Shown: positions 1-5,055 of the stretch, one piece after another
Layout: each line of letters begins with the position of its first letter
Numbering within the stretch: position 1 is the first letter of the stretch
Assembly: GCA_003645745.1 (NCBI GenBank)
Contig: QNCH01000126.1
Coordinates: 1 to 5,055 of the forward strand
Length of the DNA stretch: 5,055 nt
Reading direction: 5' to 3'
Origin: Candidatus Omnitrophota bacterium
Lineage (GTDB): Bacteria > Omnitrophota > Gorgyraeia > B26-G9
Position numbers and translations under genes: made by a program
Notes under the pieces: generated by a model
The model's input: the letters and a program-made list of their open reading frames with translations, nothing else
The model's database searches: none
What the model was told of the DNA's origin: nothing

Positions 1-11
1 GATCTGAATAA

Positions 12-52
12 ACGATTTTCACGGCGTACTTGAGGTACATTGAGGAAATCGT
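12..52. repeat. Imperfect inverted repeat in upstream leader
   Basis: ACGATTTTC at 12-20 pairs with GGAAATCGT at 44-52 (nine pairs, one of them G-T). Inside the loop, GTAC at 26-29 can pair with GTAC at 35-38 around TTGAG, so the segment can fold as a stem carrying a smaller stem. One frame (12-79) reads open through this stretch and stops at TGA 78-80, but it begins just after a TAA at 9-11, has no usable start and resembles no family I know. I treat the segment as a non-coding structured element or the edge of an interspersed repeat. It is short enough to be chance. Confidence 0.3.
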
Positions 53-123
53 GATTGAAGATCAGGTAAAGATGGCCTGAAGATGTGAGGTAGAAATGTA
101 AACTTTATTTCTTTACGGTCACT

Positions 124-152
124 TATACTCAAACCTATTACGTTTGAGTATA
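124..152 (+). terminator. Perfect 11-bp hairpin, possible terminator or operator
   Basis: TATACTCAAAC (124-134) and GTTTGAGTATA (142-152) are exact reverse complements around a 7-nt loop. On the + strand the stem is followed directly by a T-rich run (153-167), while the other side is not T-rich on the opposite strand. This suits a weak factor-independent terminator for a gene left of the window. The stem has only four G-C pairs, so a dimeric regulator's operator for the downstream operon is an equally fair reading. An upstream in-frame TTG (144) for the malic enzyme lies in the right arm, which argues against translation starting there. Confidence 0.4.
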
Positions 153-170
153 TATTTGTTGTTTATTCTG

Positions 171-176
171 TATACT
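171..176 (+). promoter_or_regulatory. Candidate -10 box of the malic enzyme operon
   Basis: TATACT matches five of six bases of the sigma-70 -10 consensus and would place the transcript start near 183, leaving a leader of about 27 nt that includes the ribosome binding site. No convincing -35 box is present at normal spacing: TTGAGT at 144-149 is 21 nt away. It is the best candidate in the leader, but weak in so AT-rich a region. Confidence 0.2.
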
Positions 177-194
177 GAATTTTTTTTTGAAATT

Positions 195-200
195 TGGAGG
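195..200 (+). promoter_or_regulatory. Ribosome binding site deciding the malic enzyme start
   Basis: TGGAGG ends 9 nt before the ATG at 210. It supports that start over the TTG at 144, which has no Shine-Dalgarno sequence. The 22 extra residues from the TTG start would be hydrophobic and unlike any malic enzyme N-terminus. Confidence 0.8.
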
Positions 201-209
201 TTAAGTTTA

Positions 210-1334
210 ATGCTGGAATCTGATGTTTTGTCTGTGCATAGAGATGGAAAAATAAAAATCGTGCCTAATGTAGAACTAAGGACAATAGATGATTTAAGAA
301 TGATTTATACGCCTGGGGTGGCAATTGTGTGTGAAGAGATTAAAAAATCTTTTTCTCTTGCGCGCAAATATACTGCAACCGGTAATACAGTGTGTATTGC
401 CACAAATGGATCAGCTGTGTTAGGATTGGGTGATATTGGAGTGTTGGCAGCTATGCCGGTTATGGAAGGTAAATCTGTAATTTTGAGCAAAATGGCAAAT
501 GTAAATTGTATGCCGATTTTATTAGATCAGACAAACGCGGACAAAATTGTGGACGCGCTTTGCACCATAGCAAAAACTTTTGCTTTAATTATGATTGAAG
601 ACATTAAAGCTCCTTTATGTTTTGAAGTAGAGAGAAAATTGCAGGAAAAAGTTTCCATTCCAGTGTTTCATGATGACCAGCATGGCACAGCTACAGTTAT
701 TTTAGCAGCATTGCTCAAAGCATTACAATTAAGCACAAAGGAGAAATCAGCAGTAAAAATTGTGATTAATGGCGCTGGAGCCGCAGGTATAGCTACAGCT
801 AAGATGCTTTTAGAATATGGCTTTAAAAATATAGTTGTTTGTGACCGCAGCGGAGCTATTTATCAGGCAAGAGCAGAGAATATGAACGTGGAAAAAAAAG
901 CTATTGCAGAGCAGACAAATCAGGCTGATGAAAAAGGAGAGCTTGCTAATATTATTAAAGGCAAAGATATTTTTATCGGCCTTTCTTCGCGGGATTTAGT
1001 TTCAGAGGAGATGGTGCATTCAATGAATAAAGAGCCGATTATTTTAGCTCTTGCTAATCCTGTGCCTGAAATATGGCCTGAACGCGCGTTAAAAGCCGGA
1101 GCGGCTATTGCTTTAGACGGCAGGACAGTAAACAATTGCCTTGTTTTCCCTGGGTTAATTCGCGGCACACTTGATGCTATGGCTTTAGAAATTAATTACG
1201 CGATGAAATTTAAGGCAGCAGAAACTGTTGCCAGCTTGGCACAAACAAAGGAAATAGTGCCTGATTTTATGGATTTAGCAGTACACAGAAAGGTTGCTGC
1301 AGCAGTAAAGGAGGCTGCTATTGCAAGTCAATAA
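210..1334 (+). CDS. Malic enzyme (NAD(P)-dependent, oxaloacetate-decarboxylating), compact form
   Basis: Cytosolic enzyme expected to convert L-malate to pyruvate and CO2 with reduction of NAD(P)+. From the ATG at 210 it has 374 residues, close to the small bacterial and archaeal type and without the phosphotransacetylase-like tail of MaeB. Visible motifs: YTPGVA with the catalytic Tyr33, NGSAVLGLG, MEGK with the catalytic Lys88, EDIKAP with metal ligands Glu130 and Asp131, FHDDQHGT with a third metal ligand at Asp155/156, the Rossmann loop GAGAAGIA at 188-195, ALANP at 280-284, and the Asn308-Asn309 pair that binds substrate. All catalytic residues are kept. Two regions differ from the norm: the usual SG-rich turn is GLSSRDL (257-263), and the conserved GRSDFPNQVNN stretch is shortened to GRTVNN. 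Whether it prefers NAD or NADP cannot be told. First gene of a likely three-gene operon; its TAA stop overlaps the next start. Confidence 0.93.
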   Translation: MLESDVLSVHRDGKIKIVPNVELRTIDDLRMIYTPGVAIVCEEIKKSFSLARKYTATGNTVCIATNGSAVLGLGDIGVLAAMPVMEGKSVILSKMANVNCMPILLDQTNADKIVDALCTIAKTFALIMIEDIKAPLCFEVERKLQEKVSIPVFHDDQHGTATVILAALLKALQLSTKEKSAVKIVINGAGAAGIATAKMLLEYGFKNIVVCDRSGAIYQARAENMNVEKKAIAEQTNQADEKGELANIIKGKDIFIGLSSRDLVSEEMVHSMNKEPIILALANPVPEIWPERALKAGAAIALDGRTVNNCLVFPGLIRGTLDAMALEINYAMKFKAAETVASLAQTKEIVPDFMDLAVHRKVAAAVKEAAIASQ

Positions 1335-2104
1335 TGAAAAAATTTATTTGGCTGGTTATTTTACTTAAAAGCATTTGTTTTCTTAACAGTAATTTTTTGT
1401 TTGCTGAAAATTCTTTTAAAGATATTCCGCAAATACAAATTATGTTTTCTCCTGAAGATAATTGTGCTAAAGAAATTGTTAAAAGGATTGATACGGCAGA
1501 AAATTCTGTGCTTGTGGCAATGTATTTTTTTACTTCACGGCCAATGGCAAAGGCTCTTTTGCGGGCAAAACAAAGAGGAGTAGATGTTAAAGTTTGTTTA
1601 GATGAAGATCAGCCTGAATCTAAATATTCAAAAGTTCGTTTTTTAGTAAATAATCAAGTAAGCACAAAACTTATTCCAGGCGCTGGTTATATGCATAATA
1701 AATTTTGTGTTATTGACGGATGCGTTACAATTACCGGATCATATAATTGGACTGCAAGCGCTGATTTAAAAAATGATGAAAATGTTTTGTTTATAGAATC
1801 TTCTGAAATAGCTGATTGTTACAAAAAACGATTCTATGATTATTGGAGTAATAATTATGTGGATATTTGCGAGTATAAGGATAAAAATAGCTTAGAAAAA
1901 ATTCCTTTACAAACCAGCGCAGCTATTATTTTTAAGCATGGTTTGAATAAACAAAAATATATAGGCGATAAAAATTCTAAAAAATTTCACAAGCCTAACT
2001 GTAGTTGGGCTAAAAAAATAAAAAGAGAAAACAAAGTTATCTTTAAAACAAGAAAAGAAGCTTTAAAAAAGGGATATATCCCTTGTAAATCGTGTAATCC
2101 TTAA
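1334..2104 (+). CDS. Exported phospholipase D-type nuclease with C-terminal Ada-like zinc domain
   Basis: 256 residues. Residues 1-24 form a signal peptide (basic MKK, hydrophobic core, likely cleavage after LFA), so the protein should act outside the cytoplasmic membrane. Residues 34-175 are a PLDc_2-type domain with one HKD motif, His121-x-Lys123-x4-Asp128, followed by GSYNWT (135-140) and Glu150. Single-HKD proteins of the Nuc type dimerise to build the active site and cleave phosphodiester bonds of DNA, usually without metal. Residues 208-256 resemble the Ada metal-binding fold also found as a tail on some secreted nucleases: YIGDKNSKKFH, then Cys223, and the final CKSC (Cys251, Cys254); His219 or another residue may be the fourth ligand. 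The ATG overlaps the malic enzyme stop (TAATG). The nearest Shine-Dalgarno (1307-1314) is about 19 nt upstream, so translational coupling is likely. A phospholipase activity cannot be excluded, but the short Nuc-like form favours nuclease. Confidence 0.85.
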   Translation: MKKFIWLVILLKSICFLNSNFLFAENSFKDIPQIQIMFSPEDNCAKEIVKRIDTAENSVLVAMYFFTSRPMAKALLRAKQRGVDVKVCLDEDQPESKYSKVRFLVNNQVSTKLIPGAGYMHNKFCVIDGCVTITGSYNWTASADLKNDENVLFIESSEIADCYKKRFYDYWSNNYVDICEYKDKNSLEKIPLQTSAAIIFKHGLNKQKYIGDKNSKKFHKPNCSWAKKIKRENKVIFKTRKEALKKGYIPCKSCNP

Positions 2105-2107
2105 GAA

Positions 2108-2115
2108 AGAGGAGG
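2108..2115 (+). promoter_or_regulatory. Ribosome binding site of the M42 peptidase gene
   Basis: AGAGGAGG ends 6 nt before the ATG at 2122. It is the strongest Shine-Dalgarno in the operon and fills most of the 17-nt gap after the nuclease gene, leaving no room for a separate promoter or terminator. Confidence 0.85.
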
Positions 2116-2121
2116 AAATAA

Positions 2122-3180
2122 ATGAATAAAGAGTCGGTAGATTTTTTAAAAAGTTTAGTTAGTGAAATTAGCCCTTCAGGATTTGAGCAGGATGCTGTAG
2201 CAGTATGGAAAAGGAGAACCAGCACTTTTGCAGATCAGGTTAGAAGCGATGTGCATGGAAGCGGCATAGCAGTTTTAAATGAAAAAAAATCTTTTAGAGT
2301 AATGCTTTCCGGGCATATTGATGAAGTCGGGTATATGGTTAAATATGTTGATAAAGAAGGCTATGTTTACTTTTCGCCGGTTGGCGGTATTGATTTGCAC
2401 CTTGTGCCTGGACAGAGGGTCTGGATTAAAACAAAAAAATCAAAAGTATTGGGAGTAATTGGCAAAAAACCAGTGCATCTTTTAGAATCTGAAGAAAGAA
2501 CAAAAGTGGCAAAGATTGAGCAGTTATGGATTGATATTGGCGCTAAAAATGAAAAAGAAGCAAAAAGTATACTTAGTATTGGCGATGTGGCTGTGCCTGC
2601 TGTGGGTTTTGAAGTATTAAACGCGGACAAAGTAGTTGGCCGCGGCTTTGATGATAAAGCAGGCGCGTTTGTGGTCAGCGAGACATTGCAGCTGCTTTGT
2701 CAAAAAAAAATTAATACAGCAGTTTACGCGGTAGCTACTGTGCAGGAAGAAGTGGGGTTAAGAGGCGCTCAAACCAGCGCTTATGGAATATCTCCTGACA
2801 TAGGCATTGCGATTGATGTTACTTTTGCCACAGATTTTCCTGGTATGGATAAGCGTAAAATTGGAGATATTAAACTTGGCGCAGGCCCGGTTATTGCCAG
2901 AGGCCCGAATATAAATCCAAAGGTGTTTGATTTGCTTTTAAAAACAGCGCAAAATTTAAAGATTCCTTATCAAATAGAAGGCATACCAAGAGGAACATGC
3001 ACTGACGCGAATGTGATTCAATTGACAAAATTAGGCGTTGCAGCAGGGTTGGTAAGCATTCCACTTCGTTATATGCATACGCCGGTAGAAATAATCAGTT
3101 TAAAAGATTTGGAGAATACCGCAAAATTATTAGCTGGTTTTATTACTAAAATTGATCCAAAAATGTCTCTTTTGCCGTAG
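2122..3180 (+). CDS. M42-family metallo-aminopeptidase (glutamyl aminopeptidase / FrvX / TET type)
   Basis: 352 residues, full length for peptidase family M42. These cytosolic enzymes use two metal ions (zinc or cobalt) to remove N-terminal residues from short peptides and often assemble into tetrahedral dodecamers. The ligand set is complete: His65 and Asp67 in GHIDEVG, the bridging Asp177 in FDDKAG, the catalytic base Glu209 and metal ligand Glu210 in QEEVG, Asp232 in AIDVT, and His319 in YMHTP. Between the halves of the catalytic domain, residues of roughly 75-165 form the small beta-barrel insertion typical of M42 (for example PVGGIDLHLVPGQRV). RGTCTDAN (290-297) is also characteristic. 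Some relatives were named endoglucanase or deblocking aminopeptidase; substrate preference (acidic, hydrophobic or basic residues) cannot be read from sequence. Last gene of the likely operon; it ends in TAG and no clear terminator with a T-run follows. Confidence 0.93.
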   Translation: MNKESVDFLKSLVSEISPSGFEQDAVAVWKRRTSTFADQVRSDVHGSGIAVLNEKKSFRVMLSGHIDEVGYMVKYVDKEGYVYFSPVGGIDLHLVPGQRVWIKTKKSKVLGVIGKKPVHLLESEERTKVAKIEQLWIDIGAKNEKEAKSILSIGDVAVPAVGFEVLNADKVVGRGFDDKAGAFVVSETLQLLCQKKINTAVYAVATVQEEVGLRGAQTSAYGISPDIGIAIDVTFATDFPGMDKRKIGDIKLGAGPVIARGPNINPKVFDLLLKTAQNLKIPYQIEGIPRGTCTDANVIQLTKLGVAAGLVSIPLRYMHTPVEIISLKDLENTAKLLAGFITKIDPKMSLLP

Positions 3181-3214
3181 AAGTAAAGATTAAGGGAGAA
3201 AAATAAACCTGTAG

Positions 3215-3264
3215 GGTTCCCCGCACACCTAGACAGGCCTGCCTGTCCCGCTGTGCTGGGAACC
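3215..3264. repeat. Hairpin-forming repeat, copy A
   Basis: Outer arms GGTTCCCCGCACA (3215-3227) and TGTGCTGGGAACC (3252-3264) pair with one mismatch. Inside, GACAGGC (3232-3238) and GCCTGTC (3241-3247) pair exactly around CT, leaving CCTA and CCGC as side loops. It is much richer in G+C than its surroundings. It starts 34 nt after the peptidase stop and has no following T-run, so it is not a standard terminator, though a strong stem there could protect the 3' end of the operon mRNA. Its right half matches copy B. Confidence 0.7.
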
Positions 3265-3340
3265 GCTAATAATTTAATGTATAAGGAATTTCCTTTTTAA
3301 GTTGTTTAGTTGCAAAGCATTATAAAAAGAAGATTTTTGT

Positions 3341-3385
3341 CATTCCCGCAATCTTTTAGCGGGCCTGTCCTGCTTGTAGGGAATC
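3341..3385. repeat. Hairpin-forming repeat, copy B (diverged)
   Basis: CCCGC at 3345-3349 pairs with GCGGG at 3359-3363, and alternatively ATTCCC at 3342-3347 pairs with GGGAAT at 3379-3384. The right half (3363-3385) lines up with the right half of copy A (3241-3264): both read GCCTGTCC, C or T, GCT, then a short variable piece, then GGGAA, C or T, C. The left edges also share TTCCC and GCA. The two are best read as diverged copies of one interspersed repeat family. Copy B ends 12 nt before the broken glycosyltransferase gene. Confidence 0.6.
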
Positions 3386-3397
3386 TAATTTAAAAAG

Positions 3398-4528
3398 ATG
3401 CTTAAAAAATATGTAAAAATCGATGTTAAAGAAAAAGTTGGTGATATGGGGATTCTTTCTAATAGTAAAAATGCAAGAGATGCATTGTCTAAAAAAGATG
3501 ATTTTCTTTTTGTTGTGGTAATTGGATTATGGTTGCTTGCTCTTATGTATTTCAATCCACGTCTTTTGGTTCTCGCTATTGGCCCTGAAAATTTAATAGC
3601 TAAGATTTCAGTTGTCTTATTTGTAATCTGTTTAGATATTTTTTGATTTTATACCATTTTTCATATGACAATTCTGACATTTTCTTATTTTAGTAAGAAA
3701 AATAGAGAAAAGCCAAGGAATATATCTTTCCCCCAGTCAAAAGTAGCTGTTTTGTATGTTACATATAACGATTTTAAGGAAGATGCTGCTATGTCTTGCG
3801 TAAAACAAGATTACTCTAATTTCCACACATTTATTCTTGATGATAGTGATGACATTAAATATATAAAATTAATTAATAGTTTTGCTGCTAAACATAGAAA
3901 AGAAATTACGGTTATTAAAGAGAAAAAACAGGAAAGCTTTTAAAGCAGGCAATTTAAATAATGCTCTGTCTCTAATATCAAATGACTATGATTTTTTTAC
4001 TGTTTCTGATTCAGATAGCATTATTCCTCCTGATCTTATAACAAAACTTTTACCTTATCTTTTTAGGCAGGATAAACTTGGCTTTGTTCAGGCTTTAAAT
4101 AAAATTAATCCTTCTCAAAATTCATATCTCGCTAAAACAATGAGTTTTAATTTAGAGTTGCATTATAAACGATATATTATGCCTAGACAAAAGTATGGGG
4201 TTATTATGTTTCATGGACACGGTGCTTTGATTTTAACAAAGGCATGGAAAGAAGTAAGAGGGTTTCCTGAAATAGTATCTGAGGATCGTGGTTTTTCTAC
4301 CAGATTGAGAAAACATAATTATTATGGGCTGTTAGAAAATAAATGCATATGCTATGAGGATTATCCTTCTACTTACCGCCACTATCGTAGGCGAACAGAA
4401 AAATGGCTAAGAGGCACTTTGGAATTTTTATTTAAGGAATATCCTGATTTTTTTCTTTCTAAAAACATTTCTTGGTTTGAAAAGCGGGATGTTTTTGTGA
4501 GTATAATGGTTCCCTGTATTCAGACCAC
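3398..4528 (+). pseudogene. Broken GT2 membrane glycosyltransferase (cellulose-synthase-like)
   Basis: Once a processive-type GT2 that would have built a surface or secreted polysaccharide at the cytoplasmic membrane. In order: a basic N-terminus, a membrane segment (about 3503-3553), a second membrane segment (from about 3599) interrupted by TGA at 3644-3646, then the catalytic domain. GT2 motifs remain: VAVLYVTYN, DDSDD (3839-3853), KAGNLNNAL after the frameshift, DSD (4008-4016), FHGHGAL, the SED acidic pair (4281-4286) and RTEKW (4392-4406), a variant of the QxxRW motif. The TGA keeps the same frame on both sides and sits where Trp would fit, so TGG to TGA is likely. At the A6 run 3923-3928 the frame moves by +1; removing one A restores continuous homology. 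The remaining frame runs into the insertion sequence at about 4528, losing the C-terminal membrane helices. There is no good Shine-Dalgarno before the ATG at 3398. Sequencing error could explain the lesions, but the IS truncation is separate. Confidence 0.85.
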
Positions 4529-4565
4529 TGGTTAAGGTGTAAAATAGTGGTAAAATAATAACCAG
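4528..4565 (+). promoter_or_regulatory. Inverted repeat at IS left end overlapping the orfA ribosome binding site
   Basis: CTGGTTA (4528-4534) and TAACCAG (4559-4565) are exact complements 24 nt apart. The right arm covers the first two bases of the AGGAGG Shine-Dalgarno (4564-4569). Transcripts entering from outside could fold here and hide the ribosome binding site, as known for several insertion sequences. A competing pair, CCACT 4525-4529 and AGTGG 4546-4550, also exists. Short arms make chance possible. Confidence 0.35.
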
Positions 4566-4579
4566 GAGGAGTATGAATA

Positions 4580-4881
4580 ATGAGGAAGAAAAGCAGTTAT
4601 CCCAAAGAGTTTAAAGCAAGGGTTGCCTTTGAAGTATTAAAAGGCGATAAAACAATGGCAGAGTTGAGTTCTGAATATGAAGTGCATAGCAATATGATCC
4701 TCCGCTGGAAAAAATAACTGCAAAAGAATATGCCTGATATTTTTATGCGTAAGACAGAGAGCCCAGCGATGCTCAATTAATTGATAGGCTCTATAAGCAA
4801 ATAGGCAAGACTCAAGTGGAAAATGACTGGATTAAAAAAAACTTGGACTGTAAGTCTGGACCAAAAATATTTGTTCATTGA
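4580..4881 (+). pseudogene. IS3-family transposase OrfA (helix-turn-helix), broken
   Basis: The N-terminal 45 codons read as a HTH_Tnp_1-type DNA-binding protein: PKEFKARVAFEVLKG, then MAELSSEYEVH and LRWKK, typical of OrfA, which binds the IS ends. TAA at 4715-4717 then replaces what is normally a Gln codon (CAA to TAA). Translation beyond it still matches the family (LQKNMPDIFMRK) to about 4762. There the frame must shift, as if one base were lost, to continue as DAQLIDRLYKQIG and VENDWIKKNLD, the leucine-zipper-like OrfA tail, to TGA 4879-4881. The ATG at 4580 is 10 nt after AGGAGG (4564-4569). The nearer ATG at 4573 leads only to a 13-residue dead end. Confidence 0.85.
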
Positions 4882-5055
4882 AAAAGAAAGCCAGGTAATC
4901 AGCGTTCGCCGGCAGTGTGAAATTTTAGGCCTAAACAGATCAAACTTGTATTATCAGCATAGGCTTAAAGATATTCTACGCAAGGACGAAATCCGTAAAG
5001 CTATTGACAGGCAGTTTGTTAAAGAGCCTTGTGGAGTTATAAAGATGATGCATTA
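4823..5055 (+). CDS. IS3-family transposase OrfB, N-terminal part (runs off window)
   Basis: An open frame to the window end. Recognisable homology begins at SLDQKYL (4853) and continues through VISVRRQCEILGLNRSNLYY, the helix-turn-helix region (HTH_21) that precedes the rve DDE integrase domain; the last residues (EPCGVIKMMH) match the conserved HPFYGYRRM-like stretch in degenerate form. None of the DDE catalytic residues is inside the window. An ATG at 4823 is in frame, but the residues from 4823 to 4852 are probably the orfA tail read in another frame. Relative to orfA this frame is +1, not the -1 used by programmed frameshifting in the family, so a further indel near 4845-4855 is likely and this too may be non-functional. 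Confidence 0.75.
   Translation, partial: MTGLKKTWTVSLDQKYLFIEKESQVISVRRQCEILGLNRSNLYYQHRLKDILRKDEIRKAIDRQFVKEPCGVIKMMH

Larger units (their letters stand above)
4529..5055 (+). mobile_element. IS3-family insertion sequence, left part, degraded
   Basis: The glycosyltransferase homology ends near 4528. The next bases, TGGTTAAGG, begin with the 5'-TG usual for IS3-family ends, and an IS3-type orfA starts 51 bp later with orfB after it. The exact left end is inferred because the right terminal repeat and target duplication lie outside the window. Both the orfA lesions and the broken join to orfB show that this copy is unlikely to move by itself. Confidence 0.75.

Noticed and set aside
12..80. 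Short open frame in the leader as the end of an upstream gene
   Set aside because: It begins right after a TAA in the same frame, has no start codon near a ribosome site, and its sequence overlaps a hairpin; nothing recognisable.
144..209. TTG-initiated 22-residue N-terminal extension of the malic enzyme
   Set aside because: No ribosome binding site, the start lies inside a perfect hairpin arm, the residues are unlike malic enzymes, and a strong GGAGG sits properly before the ATG at 210.
1401..1583. Forward open frame of 60 codons within the nuclease gene
   Set aside because: An out-of-frame reading of an AT-rich gene, with no homology signal.
305..2630. Reverse-strand open frames at 305-490, 920-1168, 2043-2225 and 2367-2630
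   Set aside because: They lie opposite well-conserved genes on the + strand (2043-2225 spans a gene junction), have no ribosome binding sites and resemble no protein family.
3265..3340. Promoter for the glycosyltransferase (TATAAG near 3281, TATAAA at 3321)
   Set aside because: Neither has a -35 box at acceptable spacing, and such strings are expected by chance in this AT-rich gap.
3923..3929. AAAAAAC as a programmed -1 slippery site in the glycosyltransferase
   Set aside because: The heptamer is in the wrong phase for the upstream frame, and the shift needed is +1, not -1. An indel in the A run explains it more simply.
4836..4842. A AAA AAC as the IS3 orfA-orfB programmed frameshift site
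   Set aside because: It is in the right phase of the orfA tail for a -1 slip, but the -1 frame stops at TAA 4851-4853 and orfB lies in the other frame. If it once worked, an indel has since broken it.

Overview
This AT-rich window looks like chromosome from an uncultured, low-GC bacterium. Genes are tightly packed on the + strand, have strong GGAGG-type ribosome binding sites and end in TAA or TAG. A lineage such as Omnitrophota or a neighbouring candidate phylum would fit, but no sequence feature fixes the taxon. All genes recognised are on the + strand.

Layout. Positions 1-209 are a leader with no recognised gene. It holds two hairpin-forming inverted repeats, the second a perfect 11-bp stem that could end an upstream transcript, followed by a possible promoter. 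Positions 210-3180 look like one operon of three intact genes: a compact malic enzyme, an exported single-HKD phospholipase D-type nuclease with a C-terminal Ada-like zinc domain (start overlaps the malic enzyme stop in TAATG), and an M42-family metallo-aminopeptidase 17 bp further on. Positions 3181-3397 are non-coding and carry two divergent copies of one hairpin-forming repeat. Positions 3398-4528 are a broken membrane glycosyltransferase of family GT2 (cellulose-synthase-like). Its reading frame is interrupted by an in-frame TGA and by a one-base frameshift in an A6 run, and it is cut off at its 3' end by an insertion sequence. Positions 4529-5055 are the left part of that IS3-family element. 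Its orfA is itself decayed (one stop, one frameshift) and its orfB is open to the window edge.

How it fits together. The operon mixes central carbon metabolism (malate to pyruvate), peptide breakdown and an exported nuclease. A role in nutrient scavenging (external nucleic acid, internal peptides, four-carbon acids) is possible, but only co-location supports it. The second half is a decaying region: lost envelope-polysaccharide synthesis, repeats and a degraded transposon. I found no CRISPR array, tRNA, rRNA, riboswitch or defence system. The most useful points are the nuclease domain architecture, the paired repeats, the shortened active-site loop of the malic enzyme and the layered lesions in the glycosyltransferase.
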